64,000 nucleotides of DNA, from assembly GCA_035048495.1 (NCBI GenBank), contig CM068543.1, positions 32,117,096-32,181,095 on the forward strand, written 5' to 3'. The notes under the pieces were generated by a model that worked only from the letters and a program-made list of their open reading frames with translations, did no database searches and had not been told where the DNA came from. The position numbers were made by a program, and so were the translations under genes. The stretch is from Euptelea pleiosperma. Its lineage: Eukaryota; Streptophyta; Magnoliopsida; Ranunculales; Eupteleaceae. Shown one piece after another: positions 47,561 through 59,217 of the stretch (position 1 is the stretch's first letter; each line of letters begins with the position of its first letter).

Positions 47561-49192
47561 AGTTTTTTTAGGATTAATGGGACAAACCTGTTTGAGCCAA
47601 TCAAGCCTTAGAGTAGTCTTCTTAACTACCTACAGATCAGCCTTCTTAGGCACCTACTGGTGTTGTATCTTTTAAGTATATTGCTCAACTCGACTAGATC
47701 ATTTAAAAGTTACCTAAAGGATGTCCAACAATTGCTAGATCCAATGCATTTGCATGGCCCATGCATTGCCACTTTTTGGTGAGTCGGGTATCCCATATTC
47801 AAATGCTTATTTGTGAGAAAATTGATTGAGTATGACTTACATTGTTCATTCTCATCTATTTTTAATTTACTTTTAGGAACGAGAAACTCTTCTACTTTTT
47901 TATTATGGACATCTTTGTTTTAATAAAGAAAACATAAGATCTCCATCAAAAGACATACATAGAAATTGAGAGCACTCCTCCAAAGTGAGACGAAGCTCAT
48001 AAACTCCAAACCTAAAAACCATGTTATCTAGGTCTTCCAATAGACGACAATTAAGTTCTAGGTTTGCCAATTTGAGAGTGACCCTAAAGTGATTCGTTTG
48101 TCTCGTTTATCGCCATGTCATCCATTAATGTTTTCTAAAGACTTGCTATTGCAATAAAATGTATTTTTTAAGATTATGAATTTTATAACATCTTCCTTCA
48201 AATGTGGAGCAATTGGACCTTCGGATTGATAAATTATATGAGACGTCACACTCTTCACCTCCTCCCTCAAGAATAAGATGAGGGAATAAATTTTATTAAT
48301 TAGGAAATAAACATTAAGAAAAATAAAATATGATTTTTTAGAAATGAAAAGTTGAAGGAATATTTAAAGGAAATATTAGATTTTAAAAAAGTTAGTAAGG
48401 AAGTGAAATAAAAAAAAATTAATTTTTTTATAAATATGAATAGATTCTACGAGGAAGATTGGATTCTAAATATTACTAAATATGAAACTGAACAAAGAAG
48501 AATGAGATAATAAACTTTTAGAGAACTAGAAACTCTATATATAAAACTTTGAAAATTTAAAAAAAAAACTACTGTGAGAGGGAGAAATGTTAAAAAAGAC
48601 TCTAAAACATAGTTGAGATTTGATTTTTCCTAGTTTATAAATATAATGAAGCATACCATACAAAGAGTTGAGACAATATAAGTACACTTGTGTCCTAAGA
48701 CCAACCAATTCTTTACATGCTCATGAGGTTGGGATATGCATCTAAAAGGCTTGACTCGTATCTTCAAATCTTCCCGTAGTATTAAAAAACAAGCAAATCT
48801 TTAGCTTGTGATACAATTGGACTTTTAGCACCGACACCAGGGGTACCGACCCACTAATTGTAAATTTATTTGCATCCCTCCTAATAAGTTTTGGGGTATG
48901 ATAATGGTGTACATGAGATGGGTGACAAGCATACAACATTTGATCAAATTTATTGAAATAAAGTAACACGGTAAAGCAAAAGAAATAAAGTGTAAACAAA
49001 GAAGATATCCATGTGGAGTATTAAACTAATATAACTAATAACGTAAATAAGAACTCTAACACAAAAGAAGATAAACTACCGATAACTTGAGAGTTAAGAG
49101 AGCTAATTTTTTGCTTGACTCCTCTCTAGTAGAGTCTCCAACTGTGAAATAATGCAATCCAACCGAAGGCAAAAAAAGTTAAATCTAATGGA
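47561..49192. other. intergenic AT-rich sequence, nothing recognised
   Basis: No ORF or repeat with clear structure. The stretch near 48290-48600 is especially A-rich. Confidence 0.5.
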
Positions 49193-49197
49193 GTTGG

Positions 49198-50694
49198 TGT
49201 AAAGAATATTTTCATATTCAATTTGGCAAAGATTCCATTTGACATAAAAATATTATTGTAACCGTTCCTACGAGCACTAGTATAGTGTGAAGATGTCGTG
49301 GTACAAATACTTCGCCAACTACGTGAAGACTAAAAGACAGAGAAAGCAAGAATTAGACGGTTGACGACAAGAGTCATCTGAGTAACTGCCAATTTGTCAG
49401 TTAACGATCGTGTACGCTCGATTAGGAAGGTAAGTGACTTAGTGGCCATAGGAGTTGATTAAAATAAACAAAATATAATGGTCAAACTTAGTCATTGGAC
49501 AGACTCGAGTCAAAGTCAATTTTATTGACTAGTAGGATAGTCCAATCGATTAGACATGTATCCCCAATCGATTGGACATAGCCCAATTGATTGGAGACAC
49601 TGTGTAATCGATTGGAGACTACGAGGCAGAAACTTATTTGAGCACAATCGATTGAAGACTCTATGAAATCGATTGGTGCCTTCGAAACAGAAAATTTCTT
49701 GAACCCAATCGACTTGACACTTATCCCCAATCGATTGGACCAAGTGTACAATCGATTGGACCTTGAACAGAATTGATCTTTCTTATATCCGAAATTCTAG
49801 GTTCCATCATCCCACGTTTCACACGACTCAGGGTCTTGGAATTCTATAAATAGAACCTTTCTATGCCTTCTCTAAACACACACAGAGACACAGAGTGACT
49901 CAAATTTCAAGAGAGAGAAGCAAATGCTTTATTTATTAGAGTGTCCATTCGAAGAGCAAGAAGCTTGTTTTCCATTCACATCTTGTGAGCTTGTTCTCTT
50001 CTTGATTAAAGCCAAGAGCTTGATCATTTACTCAGCCTAGGTTTTCCACTTCGATATTCAATCTAGTAAGCCTGAGAGTACCAGTGTGACTCAACACCTT
50101 TTGAGCAACTTGAGGTTCAGGGTGCACTGAATCCTTCACCTTTTACAAAGGCGGGAGTGTTGAGAATTAAGATCGGAGGAGCCGATCGACGGTAAGTTTG
50201 GGGTGTACCAAACTGAATAAGTGGATAAGGCTTCTTGGTTGGAAGGGCGTGCGTAGATTCGTGGCATTGATTCAGATGACGTGGACGCATCGACAGTAGG
50301 CTTTGCCTAAGGTTGGAAGCTGTATTTGCAATGGTGCTGTGTAGGTAACCTTTGTTTCGTTTAACTTTTCAGTTAGTGATACTTTCTGTCTAGACGTGGT
50401 CCCGTGGTTTTTCCTTGGCTAAGGTTTCTACATAAAAATCTCTTGTCTTGTGTAATTGTTTGTTTGTATTCCGCAATCTATCTTGATTAGATCAAAAGAC
50501 AAAAAGATAATACACCACGGAGGTATATTTGATTTGAGTCGGTTGTGATAATCCTTTATCAAATAACCAAGGCATGCGATTTTATCCCCTTACCATCGAC
50601 CAGTAAAACTGTGTAGGTATAATTAATTTTAAATACCTAATCAACCCCCTTTCAAAGTATATTGAGTTAAAGACAATGGACCGGTGGATTTTCA
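49198..50694 (+). repeat. 5' LTR of the Sirevirus-like element
   Basis: 1497 bp, TGTAAAGAATATTTTC to GGATTTTCA. It contains nine variants of the palindrome CCAATCGATTGG within 49542-49762 and a TATAAATAG box near 49845, followed by a transcribed-region-like purine-rich stretch. Confidence 0.93.
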
Positions 50695-50696
50695 AT

Positions 50697-50708
50697 TGGT
50701 ATCAGAGC
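50697..50708 (+). other. primer-binding site of the Sirevirus-like element
   Basis: TGGTATCAGAGC two bases after the 5' LTR; complementary to initiator-Met tRNA. Confidence 0.9.
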
Positions 50709-50917
50709 GGGTATTTCTAATTAAGGTTTAATCACCTGAATTTAGATTCCTGAAAAATCAGTTCATTTTCATTAATTTGTCAAAATGCAAAGAGAATGTA
50801 GAAATACATCCAGACCTCCATTGTTTGATGGGGAAGACTATGCCTATCAGAAGGCTAAGATGAGGGCTTTTCTAAAGTCCATGATGAAAGAGTTTGGATG
50901 TCAGTAGTGGATGGTTA

Positions 50918-52726
50918 GTTATTTCACGCCTCGAATTCGGGCACCTAAATCGAACCCGAATGCCTATAGATCAGCCCGTTTACCCAAGATCCAAGGTGTG
51001 ATAAAAATAAAATGCTAAATAAAAATAAAACAAAATAATCTTAATCCTCAAACTCCGTCTCGTCCATGATGTCTTCCTCGTCAATGATTCATCTTCATCT
51101 TCTTTTATGAAATCTGAAATTTTGTTTGGTATAAACCGTGAGCTTTCGCCCGGTACATTCCACAGGATAATCATATGTTTATAATTCATTTAATTTAGAC
51201 ACAAGCATAGATTAGAAGAGCATGGGATACATGATCAAATATATAAAAATATGATGAAGATGATGATGATGCTCCGATTGAATGAACCCAAAAAATTTAT
51301 TTCACACATTCCCTTTTCTTTTCACAAGTCCAACCCGTAGGTTATTCTGCAGGGGTTTGGGGTCTTTCACCCTAGGGCACCGAGCCCTTATTAATTCTTT
51401 AGGGTTCCTCTGAGCCGCAGATCCTATGCACATTCCTAGGTAAATCAAATCCTTCGGGCCACAGAGCCTATGCGCACTCCCGCTTAATTCAAACCTTTGG
51501 GCCGTAGATCCTATGCGCACTCTCGACTAAGTCAAACCTTCGGGCCGCAGAACCTATGCGCACTCCCGTCTAATATCATACATTCGGGCCGCAGAGCCTA
51601 TGCACACTCTCGTCTAATACCCAACCCAAATGAGAATGCCTCATTATGATGATAAATAATATAATAATTTAGCAAGATAATAAAAAACGCAAGCCACGAA
51701 GATCTAAACTCGTAAAATCATATAATCAGAATTTAAAATAAATGAATCACAAACTAGAAGAGAATATCCATACCTATCTAGTTCTAGAACTTATAACTAG
51801 AGCCTCCACCACCAAGAACGAAAAGAACTCTAAAGAGTTTAGAGAGCAAGAGAGAGCTCAAGAGAATTGGTGAATTGTTATGAGGGCAGGAGGTCCTATT
51901 TATAATAGTTCATGGGAAAAAACTTCCAAATATAAGCTCTATAGTTTTAGTAAGTATATTTAAAACTTTATATTTTGTTTTAAAAATATTCTTTAAAGAT
52001 ACTTTATTTTAATTAATTTTCGTAACATTAAAATGGGTGATTTTTATAACCCATTAAATGACTTATTTTAATATGGGTATGGGCTAATAATGGGCCTAAG
52101 GCCCATGGTTATCAAGTAGGCTTTAAATAAGATTATTTTTGGGCTTAGAAGATCTCTAAATTGGCCCGAAAGGCCTTCCCCAATAAATAAACTCAATCAA
52201 CATGTAAACAAGCAATAATAACAAAACTTACCAACGATTACTCATTAAATTTATAAAAGACAATAAAAATTATTTAAAATATTTTTAATTTAAAGTTCTT
52301 TTAAAATTATATTTTTTTGTAAAATATCAAAATATGATAAGAATCTCAAATGCCCCAATGGTGACAACGTGTAGATTAAAAATGCCAAGGTGGCATTCGT
52401 CATTTAAAAATATTATTATTTTTAAAATAATCATTTATTTAAATTTATATCTTAATTAATTAAGTTGGTTATCCAATACACAGAATGTCTATACATTACT
52501 ACGATACAAGTACAATTATATGAAAATCGATTCCAGTGTTATTAAAATAAAATTCCCTACGTGTCATGATATAAATGTTCTGACTAAGTTCTCGAATTTA
52601 TTTCTACGTAACATGATAGAATGTTCTAAATAAATAATAATGTTCAAAAAATATCAGGACGCCAATTTTTACTATTTTATAGTTAATTTACACTAATACC
52701 TCTGAATAAAAGTTCAGGGTATTACA
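50918..52726 (-). mobile_element. solo LTR inserted in gag, probably Ty3/gypsy
   Basis: 1809 bp, starting TGTAATACCCTGAAC on the minus strand and ending GAAATAAC. It is flanked by GGTTA (50913-50917) and GGTCA (52727-52731), a 5-bp duplication with one difference. The gag reading is continuous across it. It has no ORF of note and an internal tandem repeat at 51414-51619. The family assignment is tentative. Confidence 0.65.
51414..51619. repeat. five tandem 43-44-bp repeats inside the solo LTR
   Basis: Units contain GCCGCAGA, CCTATGCGCACTC and a TTCGG end, repeated five times with 43-44-bp spacing. Confidence 0.85.
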
Positions 52727-54552
52727 GGTCACCACCCACAATGGAAGTAGGAGATAAAATCATTCTTAAACCTAAGAATGACTGGACTAAAGAGGACATA
52801 CACTGTTGTTGTCTTAACAGCAAAGGTTTAAATGCTATTTTTAATGCTATTGATAAGAATGAGTTTAGAAGAATCTCTACTTGTTCCCTAGCTAAAGAAG
52901 CATGGGACATTCTTAGAGTCACACATGAAGGAACATCAGCCGTTAAGATCTCCAAACTTCAAATGCTGACATCTAAGTTCGAATCCATGAGAATGGAGAA
53001 GAATGATACATTTACTGAGTTCTATGTTCAACTCAGTGATATTGTGAACTCTGCACACAACTTGGGTGAGGTCATTCCTGAATCAAAAGTTGTTCGAAAA
53101 ATTTTAAGGTCCTTACCTGATAGATTTCAGGCTAAGGTCACTACAATTGAGGAAAGCAAAGATGATGACTCTGTCAAAGTTGATGAGCTGGTTGGATCTC
53201 TACAAACTTATGAGATGAATTTGAGATAGCCAAAGAAATCAAAAGGAATTGCCCTTAAAGTTTCTGAAGCTCAAGATTCTGAGTCAGATGTTGACTCTGA
53301 AGTTGAAATGGCATTATTCGTGAAAAAATTCAAAAAGTTCTTTCATTCTAAAAACGATAGGTTCAAGAACAATAAACAGTTTGATAAAACTGTGGAACAT
53401 GCCAGACCTCATGAGAGAGGTAGCAGAAGTGACAAGAACCCTAGGGAAAGCCGCTCAAGCGATCCACAATATTTCAAATGTAGGGGTTTTGGTCATTTTG
53501 CAAATGTGTGCCCAAACAAAGAAGAATACAAGGGCAAGGTAAAACCATTCAATACCACATGAGATGAAAAATCAGAAGATCATTCTGATAATTCAGATAG
53601 TAATGGAAAGACTGATAAGTATACAGCTTTTGTTGCTCATTTCAATAGTCCCTATGGATCTCATGGAGAGTCCAAGAAAAATAATGATGAGAGTTCAGAA
53701 AACTCTTACAATGGGAACTCAGATGACTCCGCAATTGGAGTGAAAGAACTGTATGAGGAATCGATAAAATTCATCAAGGCTAATAAAGTTTTATCTAACA
53801 GGGTTAAATATCTTGACTCTGAAAATGCAGCCTTAGTAATTGACACTGAAAAATTAAAAGTGTTGATTACTGATTTAGAGCAAGAGAATGAGTCTCTGCT
53901 AAAGAGGAACAAGTCACTAGAATGTGAATTCCAAACTTGCATGACACACAAGGAATCCCTAGAGAATGATGTTCTCAAATCAAAAAGGGATGTGTCAGGA
54001 TTCTCATCCAGCTCTGGAAAGCTTGATGAGATTCTTCGTGTGGAAAAAGTCTATGGAGACAAACAGGGTTTGGGTTACAAAAACAATCAAGAAAAATGGT
54101 CTTCATCCAAGACAATTTTTGTTAAAGCCCAAGCCATTTCCACACAGATCAATGACCTAATCAAAATAGTAAAAAGCAGTCGTCAGTGCAAGTACTGCAA
54201 AAACATGGGTCATGTGATTAGAGACTGGCACAAATTGAGAAGAGGACATCAAAATCCTCTAGAAAAAATGGTGAATACCAATCAGAATGTGAAAAGTCAG
54301 AGAATTCTTACGAAGACATATTATTAGATAAATTATTTGGATGTGCTATCTAGGAAGATGAAAGACATACTAAAAAGGTCTATAGAATTAATCAAGGAGA
54401 TTGAGTCTCTTGAAAAATTTAAACAACCTCAGAGTTATGTAACTCAAAAGAGGAAAGGTCCTAAAAGAATTGATCCATCTGCCAGACTCACATCTGTGTG
54501 GGTTAGGAAAGATTCTCTGAAGGAGAAATGTTCATCAATGTCATATTTCTAA

Positions 54553-55966
54553 GCAATGTGCTCTCAATCCCCTCTTGTTCTCAAATTCTTATGTTTTGAG
54601 GGATTTTTGTTTCTTTTTTATTTTGCTTCGTTTTGAAGAATAAAAATTGATAATATTTCAGAAAAATCAAAAGATCAAGTGTTCAGAAGAATGTTAAAAT
54701 TATTAATCTATACAATTTTGATGAGTAGTAGTTTCTGAGACATTCCAAGAAAAATGACTTAACTATTAGTAAATTTTTTTGCTAATCCATGTATTATATC
54801 TTTTAATTATTATGTTTGGTCAATTTTTACTAATATGCATTAGAAGATTATTGAAATAGTATATCTCACATTCACATGCACACTGAGTATTTCTGTGGGA
54901 ATGGATTTGATAAAGGTGTAAAATCTTATATTATTGGAATTAGGAATAAACATCTATTGATTATAACTTCAAATTAGTAGTGTTCCTGCCTTCAGTTGAT
55001 TTCGAAACTGCATTATAGTTGACTGTTGGCTTCCTAATGAGAGTTATTATATTAAGGAAACAGCTTCCTCCACAAAAGTGAAAGTGTATGCCATCTGTAT
55101 GGCCCTGTTTAAAATTGAAATCTGATTCTCATTGCTGTAGAAAAGGGCTACTTATATGGAGAATGAAAGCTACCTATATTCAAAGTGAATAAAAAGGTGT
55201 AAAAGACAGCCAATTTGCTAGAAAAATTCTTATCCATCAGCAAATACCCATATACATAAGAGTATGTGAGATCCCTAAATAACTCTAATGAAGATTTTAT
55301 GATCGGATACAGCATACCTCCAGATTCTGATACTTATGAAAAATTATTACTGAAATCTTATCTGGTACCACAAATAGACTTAGATCACTTACACGTGATG
55401 ATATTATTGTTGATGTTTGAATCTATGATTATTAGTGATATGTGACTTGCGCTAATGTCTAAAAGAATTAATATTTTTTATAAAGCAAAAGATTGCACTA
55501 ACATGTTAGTTAATTCTCTCAAAACTAAATCAGTGTTTGTTGCTTATCAAGATTGTCTTCATGAAGTGAATACTATATTTTTCTGACGTTTTATCTTTTC
55601 TTGAGCAGTTTAAAAATAGTTTTTTGACTTGAAAAGATTTTCTTGGGGGTCTTGAAAAATGAGCCTATTGGTTTTAAAATTTTAAAATTTTTTTTCTTCC
55701 CAGACCAGTTCCAATCGATTGGAAGGTACAGCCTAACAGATTGGAGAGTACAGCCCAATCGATTGGACAGTGCGACGTTCGGTTTTATAAAATCCAATAT
55801 GGGTCATTTTCAACCCCAATCAATCCAATCGCCTTCCAGATTTCTCCCAATCGATCGTAGGTGCCCGATCTACTGTTCACATAAGATTTTGTGGAGCGAT
55901 TCTCTCAATTTCCTTGTTTTCCACTTCACCCTCTGCGTTGTGTTTTTGGAGATTTTCTGAGCAAAA
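54553..55966. other. non-coding interior where pol would be expected
   Basis: AT-rich, without any recognisable protease, integrase, RT or RNase H motif on either strand. Near its right end (55711-55858) it carries four or five copies of the CCAATCGATTGG motif that is also arrayed in the LTRs. Confidence 0.6.
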
Positions 55967-57358
55967 ATGAAGTTTTTTTGGTATTTTCTTCTTTTCTTGG
56001 TGCTCATGGCGACGAATCCTCGTAGTAAAAGAGCTATTGTGGTATCTAAAGAAGAAAGTGCTGATAAAGAACCCTTGGTTCAACGGACTCAATCTCGAGT
56101 CAAACGGGGTGGTCGACTCAGTGGGTCGCAGCACTCAGAGCGAGGTGAATCATCCAGAGGATCTAGGAGAGCTCAGGGTCGTGCCCGTCATACCGATATT
56201 CCTTGGGTAAGTGCTCCCATCTCCCTGTTCATTTTTGATTCCGCTAGAGATCACTTTGAGCATTTCTCTGGTCGAAAATTCACTACTGAGAGAGTAGTTA
56301 AGTTTAGCACTACTTTGGGTACTATGGTCCATTCATTGTTCGTATCTTGCGAGTGGGTTCCTATCACTAGCTTGACCATTCCATTTTACTCTGTCCTAGT
56401 TAAACTTTTTTATGCCAACATACACGCAATTCAGTGTGATAACCCGAGTGAGCTATCCTTCCAGACTTTTGTCTCTGGGACTTACCTGACTATTACACTT
56501 GATCTTATCTCTACCTTGCTGGACATACCTCGTCCGTTTACCTCATATGAGTACATTCCAAGGACTGGTGAGATGATGACTTCTAGGGTCACCTGGACCG
56601 AGACTCTCATATGGCAGATATTTGACTGGAGTACCTTCATACCTCTTACATCTCTTCTCCCTGAGTATCGTCTGTTGCACCTCATCTGTGGGTACAATAT
56701 TGATCCACTTGGCCATGGGGCACAGGTGAACATTGATCGTCTTCAGCTTCTTTATCATCTTGGCACTGGATTTGTCATTGACCTTCCGAGGTTCATTTTT
56801 AGAGCCATGGTTAGAGCGGGTAGCCAGTTAGCTAACCATCCTTGTCTCCCTTTTCCTCTACTGGTGAGCTTTATCCTACTTCATCTAGATGTGGCGATTC
56901 GAGCCAATGAGGAGGTGTGCTCTCCCATGGGGCCTATTGGGCCTTCGACTATCAAGAAGAGCATGTCTCAGGTTCGGAGAGTGACAGATGTACCTCCACA
57001 CTTCGATGATATTTTCGATGAGGACTTGGGGGATGATACCGAACCAGGGGGTCAGCAGCCAGATACTGAGATGCATCCTCCAGAGACATATCCATCCTTT
57101 GTTCAGCCTCTTGAGATGTCTGCTCATTACTCTTTTGAGTCTCTTCATCATCAAATGGTTGGATTCGACCAGCGTCTCACAGCGCATGAGGAGCGGACGG
57201 CACAGAGCTTTCGTTGATTAGAGGAGGGACAGGAGAGGATGTCGGGCTCCATGTATGATATGCAGCGTTACATGGAGTACCAGTTCACCATGATGGGATT
57301 TGGACAGCATACACCAGCTCATGGCCCTGATCAACATGATGGTGCTGGACCATCTACA
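55967..57358 (+). pseudogene. extra ORF of the plant-transposon-protein type, one internal stop
   Basis: A 416-codon ORF (55967-57217) that would continue in frame for 47 more codons to a stop at 57356-57358 if the TGA at 57215 were a sense codon (CGA to TGA is likely). It starts with a hydrophobic stretch MKFFWYFLLFLVLMA; a second Met at 56006 (MATNPRSKRA) gives a start without it. Then come a basic Arg/Ser-rich region and a conserved core with RDHFEHFSGRKFTTERVV, PITSLTIPFYSVLVKLFYAN, LLPEYRLLHLICGYNIDP and LPLLVSFIL-like helices, then an acidic tail. The core resembles the plant-specific 'putative plant transposon protein' domain often found as an additional ORF in LTR elements. Function unknown. 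Confidence 0.75.
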
Positions 57359-57907
57359 TAGACTCCTGGAGAGAGTTATATTGAGAGTTATCGGGTGTTT
57401 TTACTTTTGTTATTATTGTACACCGATAAACTCTGATTATGTATGGTTATACTCTGCTTGTGATATATTGTGTTACAGGGTATAAACTAGTATGTATTTG
57501 GTTATGGATGTTTCTCATGATAATCTTCATTGCATGCTTGTTATTTGCTTATATTTCTGTACCTTTATCAATCTATGACAAAAAGGGGGAGAGAAAATCA
57601 TAGAGGTAAAAATAAGTTGATACATGAGATAGGGGGAGAAAAATTTTTCTTTATTTTTCCAATTTCTTTACTAGTGATATGCATAATTTAACTCACTGTA
57701 TTTTATATGATTTATTAATTACCGATGATATTACACGGTATATATTGTTGGTCGAATATGCAGGGAACAGATCAAAAGCCATTACACTATATATGTTCGA
57801 TTATCTCCAAGAGAGTGTGAGATAGTAAGTGAATCATGTAAGAGGGTGGGACTGTATTTTTTATTTTTTACCTTCTTTATGATTAAATATTTTTTGTCAC
57901 GAAATTG

Positions 57908-57920
57908 CCAAAGGGGGAGA
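57908..57920 (+). other. polypurine tract of the Sirevirus-like element
   Basis: CAAAGGGGGAGA one base before the 3' LTR. Similar tracts lie at 57580-57596 and 57629-57640. Confidence 0.85.
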
Positions 57921-59217
57921 TTGTAAGGAATATTTTCATATTCAATTTGGCAAAGATTCCGTTTGACATAAAAATATTCTTGTAACCGTTCCTTCGAGCA
58001 CTAGTGTAGTGTAAAGATGTCGTGGTACGCATACTTCGCCAACTACGTGAAGACTAAAAGACAGAGAAAGCAAGAATTAGACAGTTGACGACAGGAGTCA
58101 TCTGAGTAACTGTCGATTTGTCAGTTAACGATCGTGTACGCTCGATTAAGAAAGTAAGTGATTTAGTGGCCATAGGAGTTGATTAAAATGAACAAAATAT
58201 AATGGTCAAACTTAGTCATTGGACAGACCCGAGTTAAAGTCAATTTTATTGACTAGTGGGATAGGCCAATCGATTGGACATGTATCCCCAATTGATCGGA
58301 GACACTGTGTAATCGATTGGAGACTACGAGGCAGAAACTTATTTGAGCACAATCGATTGGAGACTCTGTGAAATCGATTGGTGCCTTCGGAATAGAAAAC
58401 TTATTGAGCCCAATTGATTGGACACTTATCCCCAATCGATTGGACCAAGTGTACAATCGATTGGACCTTGAACAGAATTGGTCTTTCTCAGATCTGAAAT
58501 TCTAGGTTCCATCATCCCACGTTCCACATGACTCAGGGTCTTAGAATTCTATAAATAGAACCCTTCTATGCTTTCTCTAAACACACACAGAGACACAGAG
58601 TGACTCAGATTTTAAAAGAGAAAAGCAAATGCTTTATTTATTAAAGTGTCCATTCGAAGAGCAAGAAGCTTATTTTCCATTCACATCTTGTGAGCTTGTT
58701 CTCTTCTTGATCAAAGCCAAGAGCTTAATCACTTACTCAGCCTAGGTTTTCCACTTCTATATTCAACTTAGTAAGTCTGAGAGTACCAGTGTGACTCAAC
58801 ACCATTTGAGAAAATTGGGGTTCAGGGTGTACTGAATCCTTCACCTTCTGCAAAGGCGGGAGTGTTGAGAATTAAGATCAGAGGAGCCGATCGACGGTAG
58901 GTTTGGGGTGTACCAAACTGAATAAGCGGATAAGGCTTCTTGGTTGGAAGGGCGCGCATGGATTCGTGGCGTTGATTCAGAGGACGTGGATGCATTGGCA
59001 GTAGGCCTTGGTTAAGGTTAGAAGCTATATTTACAACGGTGCTACATAGGTAACCTTTGTTTCGTTTAACTTTTCAATTAGTGATACTTTCCATCTGGAT
59101 GTGGTCCCGTGGTTTTTCCTTAGTTAAGGTTTCCACATAAAAATCTCTTATCTTGTATGATTGTTTGTTTGTATTTCGCAATCTATCTTGATTAGATCAA
59201 ATGACAAAAAGATAATT

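Larger units (their letters stand above)
50785..54552 (+). pseudogene. gag of the Sirevirus-like element, interrupted
   Basis: Starts MQRECRNTSRPPLFDGEDYAY at 50785. A 1-bp loss near 50891 and a solo-LTR insertion (50918-52726) break it, and it resumes at 52732 with EVGDKIILKPKNDW. From 52741 to 54552 it stays in one frame apart from three stops (53227, 53560, 54325). The gag core ends near 53230. The first zinc box, YFKCRGFGHFANVC, has Tyr for the first Cys. A coiled coil follows (53740-53960). The second box, CKYCKNMGHVIRDW, has Trp for the last Cys. The end RIDPSARLTSVWV resembles the end of Sirevirus gag. No pol follows. Confidence 0.85.

Noticed and set aside
49488..49751. Minus-strand ORFs of SNRLxS/SIDW-type repeats (also at 58253-58456)
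   Set aside because: They are translations of the CCAATCGATTGG array in the LTR, not a protein-coding gene.
51414..51619. CRISPR-like spaced repeats
   Set aside because: Contiguous degenerate 43-44-bp tandem repeats in a plant LTR, without unique spacers or cas genes.
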